A stretch of 64,000 bases of DNA from Stieleria bergensis (lineage in GTDB: Bacteria > Planctomycetota > Planctomycetia > Pirellulales > Pirellulaceae). The position numbers were made by a program, and so were the translations under genes. Below, one piece after another: positions 46,949 through 56,190 of the stretch (position 1 is the stretch's first letter; every line of letters begins with the position of its first letter). The stretch is taken from positions 6,749,566-6,813,565 of the forward strand of contig CP036272.1 of the NCBI GenBank assembly GCA_007745635.1, in the 5' to 3' direction. The notes under the pieces are model-generated. The model searched no databases, was not told where the DNA came from, and was given only the letters and a program-made list of their open reading frames with translations.

Positions 46949-47469
46949 AACAACTTCAATCGGCTGGATAATAAAATTGCGAATGATCCTCCCCGATTAC
47001 AGCCACCAATTGGAAGCACAACGCGCAGAGAGAATGCGTAACAGCGGAGGAGAGACTGCTTGACTCATAGCCGCAGTGCGGCAGAGACCGCCAGCAAGAC
47101 GTCGCTCGTCTTATGAAATTCTAACCGAGCGTCAAACAGAGGAGGGCAGAGAGTTTGCGTTTTCACCAGCAATTCGCCGTCGAAATCGAATTGTCACAGA
47201 TGGGCAAAACGGTCCGCCTGGCGTTTCCCTGCCTGCTAACCGGTCAGGTCGCCGCAAGTCTTGACACGGCAATGACCCGGAAAAACACCGCAATCGGATC
47301 TGCCTAGCAAGGGGCAATGCGCCGTACGGGCCGCGCCGTACAGGCCGCGCTGGATGGGCCGCGTTACGACTGAGCGGGTCCATCTCGGCCGATTGAATCT
47401 CGGCGAGGCTCGCACCGTTGCTGAACATGACGCACCCAACACGGGCGCGTTCGGCCTGCAGCCAGGTCG
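46949..47469. other. Gene-poor intergenic region
   Basis: 521 bases between the protease start and the globin stop, both on the minus strand. It holds short GC-rich direct repeats (GCGCCGTACGGGCCGC / GCGCCGTACAGGCCGC, about 47318-47360). A minus-strand frame from GTG 47473 overlaps the globin stop, but its translation is Arg/Pro-rich with no family features, and I do not accept it as a gene. The promoter of the protease gene should be at the left end. Confidence 0.5.
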
Positions 47470-47856
47470 TCACTCCGAGCGGTTTCGCATGTGGTCGGCT
47501 GTGCGAAAGAAATTTTGCTTAAGCTGTGTCGCCAACAGAGAATCGGTGACGCGTTCATCGATTGCCCGATTCATACACAACAACCATTGGTCACGCTCAT
47601 CTTCGCCGATCGGAAACGGCAGATGGCGAGCTCGCAACATCGGGTGACCGTATTCTTCAATGTACAACGAAGGCCCACCGAAGAACCCCGACAGGAACTT
47701 GAAGAACTTGTTTCTGGACTCGGTCAAGTCGTCTGGATGAAGCGCCAGAATCGCCTGAGTCTCAGGCAGTTCGGCCATCAAGTCATAGAACCGATCGACA
47801 AGTCCTCGCACACCCTCTTCACCACCAAGCTGTTCGTACGTTGTCACGCCATTCAT
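47470..47856 (-). CDS. Group II truncated hemoglobin
   Basis: 128 residues from ATG 47856, chosen because it directly precedes TYEQLGGEEGVRGLVDRFYDLM, the family start; ten more codons upstream are open. Truncated (2/2) hemoglobins bind O2 or NO at a heme in the cytoplasm. Seen: the B-helix FYDLM, the CD region FFKFLSGFFGGPSLY-IEEYGHPMLRARHLPF with the proximal His in RARHLPF, and W in DQWLLCM at the G8 position typical of group II. The length suits the family. It is apparently monocistronic. The role is likely oxygen or NO handling. Confidence 0.93.
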   Translation of the reverse strand: MNGVTTYEQLGGEEGVRGLVDRFYDLMAELPETQAILALHPDDLTESRNKFFKFLSGFFGGPSLYIEEYGHPMLRARHLPFPIGEDERDQWLLCMNRAIDERVTDSLLATQLKQNFFRTADHMRNRSE

Positions 47857-48325
47857 GGATTTGTTCGCAGACAAAAGACAATTCAATTCAACGGCCAGCC
47901 ATTCGCTTTACCAACGACCGTGCTAGCGTCACCGCTAGAATGACTCCAGCGTCACGCAGGTGCCTTCACCCAGCAACCACCGAAGACTCCCTCGCCGGCT
48001 CAATCGTATCCTAGAGCGTGGCCGGCGACGACCTCAATTCTCATCCACCGCCGACGGCTGAGGCAATGAAATGGCTGGCATCCCTCAACATGCAGTGAAA
48101 CAGCATTCCGCCTTGCAGATTCCTGAAAGCCACAACTCACGCGTCATTGGACATGAGAGAAGAGATCCAGGTCCCTTGCTGAGACATACAATCTCTTTGA
48201 TCCTTGATCACCTAGCCTTCTGACGCACAAAGCCACCGGGCACGAAGCATCGCTGGATACAGCGAACCGGTAAGCTCGACCTTGTCACTTTGTCTCTTCA
48301 GTCAAACTGCTGTTAGCCGCGACCC
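47857..48325. other. Intergenic region with a hairpin upstream of the globin gene
   Basis: 469 bases between two minus-strand genes. A perfect 6-bp stem, CTAGCG-TCAC-CGCTAG (47923-47938), lies about 70 bases upstream of the globin start and could be an operator or the terminator of the membrane-protein gene. Otherwise I see nothing; no gene. Confidence 0.45.
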
Positions 48326-49000
48326 TTAAGAGACCAACACGGCCGACTTGCCAGGCTCGGCGATCGACCTGCGGGCCGCCAGTCGAGACAAAAGGAAGTG
48401 GGTGGGCAAGTAAATCAACAGTGGCAGACCCACCATCATCATCGTCAGCCAAGCTGCTTGCGGCATCATTGTTTGTGGGGCATCACCGCTCATCCCAAAG
48501 ACATAATTCACATTGCAGGGCTGGTTGGTAAAGTCCAGTGGATCGCCAGGCGCAGGCAACCAAAGGTAACCGACTGCCATTGCCGCCCAAGCCGTCAGCG
48601 TCCAGAACGCCAACGCTCGGCGATCGTAGCCAAGCCTGACGACGAGTGCGATCAAGAGAATTGGCAGCCAAAAGTGGAAGAATGAAAGCCCCCGAGCCAG
48701 CAAAGAGATGTCGCTGTCAAACATGTAGCTCGTCATCCCCGTCACCGGCAAGCCTGCCAATTGCCCGACAAAATCAACCTGCCAAAGCACTTGTGGCAGC
48801 ATGATTCCGACCGCTGCCATGGATGCATACAAGGGCTTTCCCGTCCAAACCGCGGCCAAGGTTAAAAACAGTGCGATGTCACAAAAGTAGATGAAGTTGG
48901 TGGGGCCGTACTCCATCCAGTAATAAGGAACCAAGACGCACATGAAGACCGTGAAACCAAGCTTGACCCACATTGGGATCGAGGCGGAAGGAGATTGCAT
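48326..49000 (-). CDS. Multi-span integral membrane protein of unknown function
   Basis: 224 residues from ATG 49000. GTG 49069 (23 codons earlier) and ATG 48973 are alternatives, and none has a clear ribosome-binding site. About six hydrophobic segments are visible, including VKLGFTVFMCVLVPYYW, FIYFCDIALFLTLAAVW, MAAVGIMLPQVLWQVDFV, LSFFHFWLPILLIALVV, LAFWTLTAWAAMAVGYLWL and AWLTMMMVGLPLLIYL. The aromatic and Trp-rich loops (YYWMEYGPTNFIYF, WLPAPGDPLDFTNQPCNVNYVFG) recall conserved hypothetical membrane proteins of Planctomycetes. No catalytic motif is seen. It is divergent from a sulfatase gene. Confidence 0.8.
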   Translation of the reverse strand: MQSPSASIPMWVKLGFTVFMCVLVPYYWMEYGPTNFIYFCDIALFLTLAAVWTGKPLYASMAAVGIMLPQVLWQVDFVGQLAGLPVTGMTSYMFDSDISLLARGLSFFHFWLPILLIALVVRLGYDRRALAFWTLTAWAAMAVGYLWLPAPGDPLDFTNQPCNVNYVFGMSGDAPQTMMPQAAWLTMMMVGLPLLIYLPTHFLLSRLAARRSIAEPGKSAVLVS

Positions 49001-49355
49001 GAAGTCGACCTGCTGAGCGGAATGCGAACGAGAAGGGAGCGGTGGAACGCCCACCAACTGATTCGACACGCTCTGGGCAACACGCGTCTAGTTTCCAGTG
49101 CCCATCGCGATCAAAACGCCGCGCACGTTCTTCCCTTTCCGGGCCAATTTCCTCAAAAAGCTTCGCCACTTGACGGCCCAAGGCATCGCAGACGCGAAGC
49201 GCAGTTCAACGGCGTAGGTAAAAAACATTCCAGCGGCGCCGATCAAATCGACTAGCTTCCGGGGGCAACCTTGGCGACATGGCTCTGGAAGCGACCAATG
49301 AGTACACTGTCTGCTCAAGATGCTTGTACCACACCCATGATGAGGCGAACTGAAG
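49001..49355. other. Divergent intergenic region
   Basis: 355 bases between the membrane-protein gene and a sulfatase gene reading outward. If GTG 49069 is the true start of the membrane protein, 69 of these bases are coding. No strong repeat, ECF-type element or gene was recognised. Confidence 0.4.
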
Positions 49356-50855
49356 ATGCGATGCCTGTTTCTTGTGCTCTTGATGGCCGCTGCGTCGGTC
49401 GGCACCGCCGCTGAGCGACCGAACATTCTTTTCTTCCTGGTCGACGACATGGGCACCGGCGACACCTCCGTCCCCTTTTTCTATCAAGACGATCAGCCTC
49501 AGAAGATCCCACTGAATGATCTTTACCGAACCCCGAACATGGCGAAACTGGCAGCAAATGGCCGACTGTTCACCAACGCATACTCCTATTCGGTCTGCTC
49601 GCCGACGCGCATCAGCCTGATAACAGGACAGTCTGCTCCGCGACATCGAGTCACGACCTGGACGCACCCCAAAGAATCCTCCGTCGACACCGGGTTGGTC
49701 AAGACAGCAAACGTGAAGAGCCCTCCTGGCTGGCGCATCACCGGTGTCGATCGCTCTCTGCCTTTGCTGCCCCGATTGATGAAGCAGGCCGGGTACCGAA
49801 CGCTGTTTGCTGGCAAAGCTCACTTTGGCCCCGATGACACACCGTCCGGGGATCCTCGCAACCTGGGTTTTGATCTCAATATCGCAGGCTTCGGTGGCGG
49901 CGGCCCAGGGAGCTACTGGGGAAAGTACAACTATTCGGCGAATCATCGCACAGGTGCTCATGTTTGGGACGTGCCTGGTCTGGGAAAGTACCATGGCAGT
50001 GACACGTTTTTAACCGAAGCGATCACTTTGGAGATGAATCAGGCAATCGAAGACTCGGTCACAGCGAACGAACCGTTCTTTGCCTACATGAGCCACTATG
50101 CGGTCCATGCCCCCTGGCAGTATCCCGATGCTCGTTTTAGCGCCAACTATCCGCAGCTCAAAGGGCAGGGACTTGCCTTCGCAACACTTGTTGAAGGCAT
50201 GGATCAATCCTTGGGTGACATGCTGGCCAGGCTGAATGAACTTGGCGTTGCCGAGGACACGCTTGTGATCTTCTTTTCAGACAACGGCAGTGCATGGTCG
50301 GCAAACGGACCGTATCGAGACAAGAAAGGCTCGCGTTATGAGGGCGGAGTGCGAGTGCCGCTGATCGTGGCCTGGGCCAAGCCAAATCCTCAGAATCCCT
50401 TGCAACAACGGCTTGCAATTCCCGTCAACTCGGTCGAGCACGACATCGTCACTTGCGTGGACATGATGCCGACCCTCTTAAAAATCGGAGGTGCCAAGTT
50501 GCCTGAAGATGCCGTCATTGATGGCCATGACATCACACCATCGTTCACCGGTACACCTGGACCACATCGGCCACAGGAGTTCCTGGTCCATTTCCCGCAT
50601 CGCCATCGCAACACGCTGTTCTCAAGCTATCGAGCCGACGCCTGGAAAATCATTTACAGCTACGCTTCGCAACAGTGGGAGCTGTACAACTTAGAAGACG
50701 ATCCGTTTGAACGAGCGAACCTGGTCAAACAACGCCCCGAACTCGCTTTATCATTGGCGAAGAAACTGATCCAGCGTCTGGATTCACAACAAGCGATGTA
50801 CCCTGTCGATGTCCGTGACGCCAAAGCCGTCAAGCCTAATCTGAAAACGCTGTAA
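49356..50855 (+). CDS. Secreted Cys-type sulfatase
   Basis: 499 residues with a signal peptide (MRCLFLVLLMAAASVGTAA). Blocks: ILFFLVDDMGTGD, C81-S-P-T-R in YSVCSPTRISLITGQ, FAGKAHFGPDD (GK-x-H with Ala instead of the usual Trp), SHYAVHAPWQYP, and IFFSDNGSAWS. A Gly-rich insert at about 180-190 (AGFGGGGPGSYWGKY) lies near the active site. The C-terminus carries PHRHRNTLFSSYRADAWKIIYSY. All catalytic positions are present. It stands alone, without sigma/FecR partners, between a membrane protein and a zinc-ribbon membrane protein on the other strand, and ends 98 bases before that converging gene. Confidence 0.93.
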   Translation: MRCLFLVLLMAAASVGTAAERPNILFFLVDDMGTGDTSVPFFYQDDQPQKIPLNDLYRTPNMAKLAANGRLFTNAYSYSVCSPTRISLITGQSAPRHRVTTWTHPKESSVDTGLVKTANVKSPPGWRITGVDRSLPLLPRLMKQAGYRTLFAGKAHFGPDDTPSGDPRNLGFDLNIAGFGGGGPGSYWGKYNYSANHRTGAHVWDVPGLGKYHGSDTFLTEAITLEMNQAIEDSVTANEPFFAYMSHYAVHAPWQYPDARFSANYPQLKGQGLAFATLVEGMDQSLGDMLARLNELGVAEDTLVIFFSDNGSAWSANGPYRDKKGSRYEGGVRVPLIVAWAKPNPQNPLQQRLAIPVNSVEHDIVTCVDMMPTLLKIGGAKLPEDAVIDGHDITPSFTGTPGPHRPQEFLVHFPHRHRNTLFSSYRADAWKIIYSYASQQWELYNLEDDPFERANLVKQRPELALSLAKKLIQRLDSQQAMYPVDVRDAKAVKPNLKTL

Positions 50856-50953
50856 ACCAGCTTGCTCGGCACCAGGCATCGGTCATCACGAAGCGATCTT
50901 TCAGTTTCTGCAAACAGCCTGACCGGCGTGCCGCAACCCTTACAACGGATGCA

Positions 50954-51850
50954 TCAGTTCGGGGCAAAGACTAAGGCCCCCAAAAAGCCGGCCGCAAACA
51001 CAGAAATCGCAAGGCCGAGCAAAGCAAAGGTCAAAGCATTAATGATGTAGGGGACCGAACCGTCCCAGGTTTTGATCAAGTAATAGAAGAAATAGAACGG
51101 AACAAACAGCACGAGTAGACCTTCGGTCGTGTCGTCTTCAAAGGCCACAATCAACATCCAGATGCTCCCCACTGTCGAAAGACAAGAGGCGCCGATGAAA
51201 ATAAGGAATCCAAGAATCAATCCCAGTGGTGGCAGAATGAAGCTAAGCACCGAGGCGACAACACAAACCACCAATCCTACAATGATCACGACGCCGGGGC
51301 TGATCCCGCCGCCACCTCGTGACCTCGGAGCCCTGCCACCCATCGCTGCGCCAGAAGCCGGCATCGGCATGCCTGGCGAATTATAATAGCCTCCAGCCCC
51401 TGCCGGTGCGGCCGCGCCGCTTGCCGGCATGTTCCCGAATGGGGCGGCCGAGGCCATCGGCTGAGGCCCGGGGACGTTGTCAAACATCCCACCGCCTTGG
51501 CTTGGAAAGCCTGTCGGACTAGCAGGTGCCGCTGCAGGCCTGGGGACGGCTTGTGCCGCCGGTGCTCCGGGGACTTGTAAGAGCTTCTGACAGTAGGGGC
51601 ACTTCACCTGTTTGCCGGCCATCGATGCCTTGACTCCAAGGATCTGACCGCAGGGACACTTTAGCTTTTGTTTCTGCTCGGCGACTGCTCCACTGGAACC
51701 TGGACTCGCAACCGCACTGGCTGTCACAACGGCCGGCGCCGCCCCAGGCACCGTCAGCACCTGCTGACACTTGGGACAACGGACGCTTTTTCCAGCCGCG
51801 ATGCCACCTACATTTAGAGCTACACCGCAACTGCAAGTCAAAGTCGACAT
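50954..51850 (-). CDS. Zinc-ribbon protein with membrane-spanning C-terminus
   Basis: 298 residues from ATG 51850, which places the first cysteines at C6-x-C8; an open extension of 39 codons upstream looks unrelated. Two similar zinc ribbons are seen: C6-S-C8 with C25-PK-C28, and C65-P-C67 with C84-PY-C87. A Pro/Ala/Gly/Met-rich low-complexity linker follows (about 93-195). The C-terminal part has four to five membrane segments (about 200-295: VVIIVGLVVCVVASVLSFIL, LGLILGFLIFIGASC, and others). A cytosolic metal-binding head on a membrane anchor is the likely topology. Function unknown. Confidence 0.82.
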   Translation of the reverse strand: MSTLTCSCGVALNVGGIAAGKSVRCPKCQQVLTVPGAAPAVVTASAVASPGSSGAVAEQKQKLKCPCGQILGVKASMAGKQVKCPYCQKLLQVPGAPAAQAVPRPAAAPASPTGFPSQGGGMFDNVPGPQPMASAAPFGNMPASGAAAPAGAGGYYNSPGMPMPASGAAMGGRAPRSRGGGGISPGVVIIVGLVVCVVASVLSFILPPLGLILGFLIFIGASCLSTVGSIWMLIVAFEDDTTEGLLVLFVPFYFFYYLIKTWDGSVPYIINALTFALLGLAISVFAAGFLGALVFAPN

Positions 51851-52295
51851 CGGAAACCGTTTGATAAAAATTTGGATGGAAATGTCGTCTGGCAGCCCAG
51901 ACGATCCCTTTGACCTCCCATCGCAACGCTTGGCAGGCATTCCCCGCTGATACACGACCGCTAACAATCGAACACACCTAACGGTGGATCATGAAACACC
52001 GGCTGGGGCCGACCACATTCTAATCGACGTGATTTCCCCAGTCCAGCATGGCCTAGACATTCCCAGCGAGATCCAGAATCGTCTGACCACCGATCTCGGC
52101 AATAAACGGTGACAAGCCCCCTGCGTTTCAGGGCACTTTCTTTGGCCAGCTCAAGCCAGCATTTTGCGGCCTATTGTCAAACGACGAACCGCTCTGTGAT
52201 AAAAAACGTTTGTGATTCTTTTAGAATCTTGTTAACAATCTCAGCTCGCCTTCGGCAGACACTAGCCTGACCTGTGATCCACAACTTGCATAGAT
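51851..52295. other. Divergent intergenic region upstream of the third sigma gene
   Basis: 445 bases. The right end is A/T-rich, unlike the rest of the window. It contains GATTCT-TTT-AGAATC (52214-52228), a perfect 6-bp inverted repeat about 70 bases before the sigma start. TGATAAA precedes it at 52197, as it does at 13764 upstream of the other plus-strand sigma gene. GTTAAC at 52231 is a further palindrome. No gene seen. Confidence 0.5.
52214..52228. promoter_or_regulatory. Possible operator inverted repeat
   Basis: GATTCT (52214-52219) and AGAATC (52223-52228) form a perfect dyad around TTT in the A/T-rich leader of the sigma/FecR/sulfatase cluster. A regulator-binding site is possible; no binding protein can be named. 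Confidence 0.35.
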
Positions 52296-52820
52296 ATGAG
52301 AGAAGAAGACAAACGAGAGCACTTCACCGAATGCTGGCTCAAAGCAGAGCCAGCCGTGTCGGCGTATGTCTTTGCATCGGTTTCTCTGTTTCATGACGCC
52401 GAAGATGTTATTCAGCGGATTGCCCAGGAATTAGCGCGTCGGTTTGACGAGTATGACTCGGAACGGCCATTTGTTGCCTGGGCGTTGTGGGTCGCCAAGT
52501 CACGAGTCATTGATCACTACCGCGCACGCGGGAGCAATCAGGTTGTGCTGCCCAACGATTTGCTGGGTAAACTGGCTGAGACGATGGCACAGCAAGCTGA
52601 CGGCCGGAACCAGCGTCGTGAAGCACTCGAGGCCTGTCTTGAAGCATTAACGCCAAAATCGCGACAAGTCCTGGACTTGCGGTACGTTGAAGAACTGTCC
52701 GCAGAGGAAGCAGCCCAACGGGTCGGTTCCACCAGCGGTTCCGTACGTGTCCTGCTTACCCGCATACGGACATCACTGGCCGGTTGCATTGAGCGACGGC
52801 TAGGCATGGAGCATTTGTAA
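52296..52820 (+). CDS. ECF-type RNA polymerase sigma factor
   Basis: 174 residues. Region 2: FHDAEDVIQRIAQELARRFDEYDSERPFVAWALWVAKSRVIDHYRA. Region 4: VLDLRYVEELSAEEAAQRVGSTSGSVRVLLTRIRTSLAGCIERRL. It shares the ERPF-x-W-A-L segment with the sigma factor at 13828 and belongs to the same planctomycete type. The TAA stop overlaps the ATG of the FecR-LamG gene (TAATG), so the two products are probably made in fixed proportion. It heads a plus-strand cluster with four sulfatases, of which it is the likely activator (inference). Confidence 0.93.
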   Translation: MREEDKREHFTECWLKAEPAVSAYVFASVSLFHDAEDVIQRIAQELARRFDEYDSERPFVAWALWVAKSRVIDHYRARGSNQVVLPNDLLGKLAETMAQQADGRNQRREALEACLEALTPKSRQVLDLRYVEELSAEEAAQRVGSTSGSVRVLLTRIRTSLAGCIERRLGMEHL

Positions 52821-54376
52821 TGTCCATCGATGATGCATTCATTGATCGTGTCCTTGACGGCACAGTCTCCGAATCGGAAGTCGCAGACTTCCAACGGTGG
52901 TTGCAAGATCCGGACAATCTGGAACGGTTTGCCCATCGCTCGGAGTTACACGTCGATTTGCGTCGCTCGCTGCGGCGACGCCAGTTACAAGAACAAGCGT
53001 TGCACGCCAGCGTTGATTCCACGTCTGCAAGCCCAACAGAATCTCGGCAAGATCATTCACCGCTTACTTTCCGCTCGCGAAGAATCCTGGCGCCTGCCGT
53101 CACCACGCTGGTCACTGCTGCATGCCTTTTCATCGGATTCATGTTGCTGGAGACAAAGCCGTACGGCAACGATGAAGACACTGCATCAGTTGTCAGTACA
53201 GTCAATGGCCTCTTGATCAAGAAGGGCTCAGCGTGGAATGATGACACACTTCCAGTCGGAACGTACGAACTGCGACAAGGCCTGCTGAACTTACAGTTTG
53301 GTGGAGGCGTGATGGTCTACGTTGAAGCACCTGCTCACTTTGACACCGTCAGCAATAAACGCATCGTGTTGCATAGCGGGCGTCTCTCAGCCACAGTCCC
53401 TCCCGCCGGGATTGGCTTCACCGTCGAAACCCCCGAAGCGGAAGTGGTTGACTTTGGAACGGAATTCTCGATCGATGTCGAGGGTGGCACCAGCGAAGTG
53501 CATGTCTTTGATGGGCTGGTCCGAGTTTCTCCCGGCGAGTCAAAGCAGCGAGACGTCTCCCGGTCCGTTGAGCTGCATGCCTCTCAAGCGGTGCGAATCA
53601 CAGACGGTGCAACGGAACTACAGGACATCTCGCTTGCAACGAATCGATTCATTCGCAACTTTGATGAACCGAAACGAAGCTACGCTCGCGCACTGAAGAG
53701 CCTGTCACATTTGGTGTTCTATCGCATGCCGATCCGTGACCAGGGCTTGGTGTCTCAGCCGCCTGAATACTCGGGTGTTGTATTGACCGGTCAAGGGAAA
53801 CGTCCGCCGCATGCGCGCGGAGTCTTCGTCGGCGGTTCGCTGCGCGTGGGTGCTGATTCCACGGGCCGTGGAGGACGTGTCGATGCACCACCACCGCTAA
53901 ACACAGGACAATTCTCGCTGACACTGTTTGTTTACTGGGAACCAGCCACACACGAACCCTTCATCGCTGAACACCAATCAGCGATCGCCACAAACTTACA
54001 CCATGGCCAAGGTAACTTTAGTCTGAACCTTGACCAGCACGGCATGTTGCAGGCAACCATCAAGAGCAGCACCGGACAGATGACCTCGGTCACCGGCGAC
54101 TCCGCATTGACGCCCGAGTCGTGGCGACAGATCGTTGTCACAGCAGATGGCCAGCAATTACGACTCTACGAAGACGGCAACTTGGTTGCAGCCCAGTCCT
54201 GTACCGAACTCGCAGTCAGCGGCGCCCAGACCATTTGGTTCGGAACAACTCCCCAGGCAACGCGAATGTGGAATGGCAGAATCGACGAAGTCGGGTTGTT
54301 CGATCGACCACTTTCCGCAAAAGAAGTCGCCGCGCTGTATCGGACCGCCCAAGAGGAGATCGCCCGATCAAAATGA
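52820..54376 (+). CDS. FecR-like membrane regulator with C-terminal LamG/concanavalin-like domain
   Basis: 518 residues. The cytoplasmic N-terminus has FIDRVLDGTVSESEVADFQRWLQDP, a planctomycete anti-sigma-like pattern. One membrane segment lies at about 92-110. The periplasmic FecR domain covers about 125-265 (GLLNLQFGGGVMVYVEAPAHF, ATVPPAGIGFTVETPEAEVVDFGTEFSIDV, VHVFDGLVRV). After a linker, a LamG-like jelly-roll spans about 335-510, with FSLTLFVYWEP, NFSLNLDQHGMLQATIK, SWRQIVVTADGQQLRLYEDGNLV and the closing MWNGRIDEVGLFDRPLSAKEV. LamG domains often bind glycans, so this may sense a polysaccharide outside and release or engage the sigma factor. It is coupled to the sigma gene and 146 bases before the first sulfatase. 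Confidence 0.92.
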   Translation: MSIDDAFIDRVLDGTVSESEVADFQRWLQDPDNLERFAHRSELHVDLRRSLRRRQLQEQALHASVDSTSASPTESRQDHSPLTFRSRRILAPAVTTLVTAACLFIGFMLLETKPYGNDEDTASVVSTVNGLLIKKGSAWNDDTLPVGTYELRQGLLNLQFGGGVMVYVEAPAHFDTVSNKRIVLHSGRLSATVPPAGIGFTVETPEAEVVDFGTEFSIDVEGGTSEVHVFDGLVRVSPGESKQRDVSRSVELHASQAVRITDGATELQDISLATNRFIRNFDEPKRSYARALKSLSHLVFYRMPIRDQGLVSQPPEYSGVVLTGQGKRPPHARGVFVGGSLRVGADSTGRGGRVDAPPPLNTGQFSLTLFVYWEPATHEPFIAEHQSAIATNLHHGQGNFSLNLDQHGMLQATIKSSTGQMTSVTGDSALTPESWRQIVVTADGQQLRLYEDGNLVAAQSCTELAVSGAQTIWFGTTPQATRMWNGRIDEVGLFDRPLSAKEVAALYRTAQEEIARSK

Positions 54377-54522
54377 TGACGACAGAAGATTCCCTTCCCC
54401 GATCCGCACACCACCCAAACTCATTCAACCGTTAGGCATACGCATCATCTATCATCGATGATTCTGGCTCCGTTACGGTCATGCTTTTCCATCCCGCCCG
54501 ATGCTCTCCCAGTGGAACACCT

Positions 54523-56088
54523 ATGAACCCCTCGCGATTTCTATTCAGCGTCACGCTTTTCGTTCTTGCATCAATGGGAAGCTTGTTTGCGACTGCCCCC
54601 CGACCCAACGTATTGTTTCTCGCGGTCGATGATATGAACGACTTTGTCGGCTGCCTTCCGTCGCGCCCCAATGCAATCACGCCCAACATCAATCGACTCG
54701 CCGCTCGTGGCGTGTGCTTTACCAATGCTCACACGGCGGGAGTGTTTTGCGCGCCCAGCCGTGCAGCGATCTTTTCTGGGCAATACGCATCGACCACCGG
54801 GTGTTACACAACGCCAAATTATTTTGTACACCATCCGAAGATTGAATCGCTGCAAACAAGTTTTTCAAAGGCAGGTTACACAACGCTCGGTGCGGGCAAG
54901 CTGTTTCACCATCCGGCCGGAGCGATTGACCAGCGTGATTGGACCACGTTCTTTCTACGCAATCAGTTTCAACGTGATGGCGGTTGGGCTCTGGAATCAT
55001 GGAGCAGTGACACCCCCGTCCCGCAGCCTTTTCCTAACAGTGTTTACAACAAAGGAAAGCAGATCACCGGCGGTCTGTTCTTGGAATGGGGTGCGATCCC
55101 CAACGATCGAGAGGAAGAGCTGGCGGACACGATCCGAGCCAACTGGGCCGTTGAACAACTGAGCCGCAAACATGACAAACCCTTCTTCCTCGCATGCGGA
55201 TTCTATGCGCCTCACTACCCGAATTACTGCCCTCAGAAGTACTTTGACATGTACTCTCGGGACGCGATCGAGACCCCGGCCTTCAAAGAGGACGACTTAG
55301 CTGACCTGCCGGACAAGGTTCGCAAGCAGCGTCAGAATCGCAAGGCCTTTCACTATGACAAACTGGTTGCGATGGACGCTTGGAAAGACGCCTTGCACGG
55401 CTACCTGGCCTGCACCAGCTATGCCGACGCCATGGTGGGACGAATCCTGAACGCACTGGAATCAAGCCCCTACGCCGACAACACCATCGTCGTGCTGTGG
55501 AGTGATCACGGGTATCACCTGGGCGAAAAAGGCCAGTGGGGCAAACACACCTTGTGGGAACGAACATCGAATGTGCCGTTCGTATGGGCCGGTCCCGGCG
55601 TAGCGAAAGGTGCCAAGACCGACGTCACCGTTAGCTTGATTGATCTCTACCCAACGCTGGTTGAACAATGCCAACTTCCATCGCCGCAGCAAACGCTCGA
55701 AGGCGTTTCGTTGGCGTCGACATTAAGAGATCCTGCCAATGCGAGAGACCGCAATGTCTATCTGCCGTACATGAATCCCGGTGAGTACGCCATCATGAAT
55801 CGCGACTGGCGTTTCATCCACTATGACGACAAGAACCAAGAGTTGTATCACGTCAAAGAAGATCCACACGAGTGGAACAACCTTGCGTCCGAATCACAGT
55901 CTGCGGAGATCATCAAAGAGCTCCAACAATCAGCACCGACCACGTTCGCCGATCCCGAACCAAAGTTGAACGCCAGACGGGATCTCGTTGTCGAAGCTGG
56001 AAAATTCCGTTGGCAGAAGGGCAAGGGCAACTATGTCCCACATCCAAAGTACCTGCCTTATTCTGACGCAACTGCCCAGAAGAAGTGA
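54523..56088 (+). CDS. Secreted sulfatase, iduronate-2-sulfatase-like
   Basis: 521 residues from ATG 54523, which opens the signal peptide ([23 protein letters not shown]); an ATG 14 codons upstream gives an unlikely leader. Blocks: [16 protein letters not shown]76-A-P-S-R (Cys-type), [30 protein letters not shown] and [24 protein letters not shown]. The GK-x-FH form and the DHGYHLGEK block are typical of iduronate-2-sulfatase-like enzymes, as in the gene at 58965. The likely site is the periplasm and the substrate a sulfated glycan, not further defined. A 12-bp palindrome (ATCATCGATGAT, 54451-54462) lies in the gap before it. First of four consecutive sulfatases. Confidence 0.93.
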   Translation: MNPSRFLFSVTLFVLASMGSLFATAPRPNVLFLAVDDMNDFVGCLPSRPNAITPNINRLAARGVCFTNAHTAGVFCAPSRAAIFSGQYASTTGCYTTPNYFVHHPKIESLQTSFSKAGYTTLGAGKLFHHPAGAIDQRDWTTFFLRNQFQRDGGWALESWSSDTPVPQPFPNSVYNKGKQITGGLFLEWGAIPNDREEELADTIRANWAVEQLSRKHDKPFFLACGFYAPHYPNYCPQKYFDMYSRDAIETPAFKEDDLADLPDKVRKQRQNRKAFHYDKLVAMDAWKDALHGYLACTSYADAMVGRILNALESSPYADNTIVVLWSDHGYHLGEKGQWGKHTLWERTSNVPFVWAGPGVAKGAKTDVTVSLIDLYPTLVEQCQLPSPQQTLEGVSLASTLRDPANARDRNVYLPYMNPGEYAIMNRDWRFIHYDDKNQELYHVKEDPHEWNNLASESQSAEIIKELQQSAPTTFADPEPKLNARRDLVVEAGKFRWQKGKGNYVPHPKYLPYSDATAQKK

Positions 56089-56190
56089 TCGCCCAAGAGC
56101 CGCGAAGCCGTCTCCAAGCCCGTCTGGCAGCGAACGCTTACCCACATTCACAACAAAGCATTTCCACGTTAGCGAAACACCCCGTCAGAA

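Noticed and set aside
47132-47473. Minus-strand frame starting GTG 47473, overlapping the globin stop (GTGA)
   Set aside because: The overlap looks like coupling, but the 113-residue translation is Arg/Pro-rich with no domain, signal or plausible codon pattern, and it covers GC-rich direct repeats.
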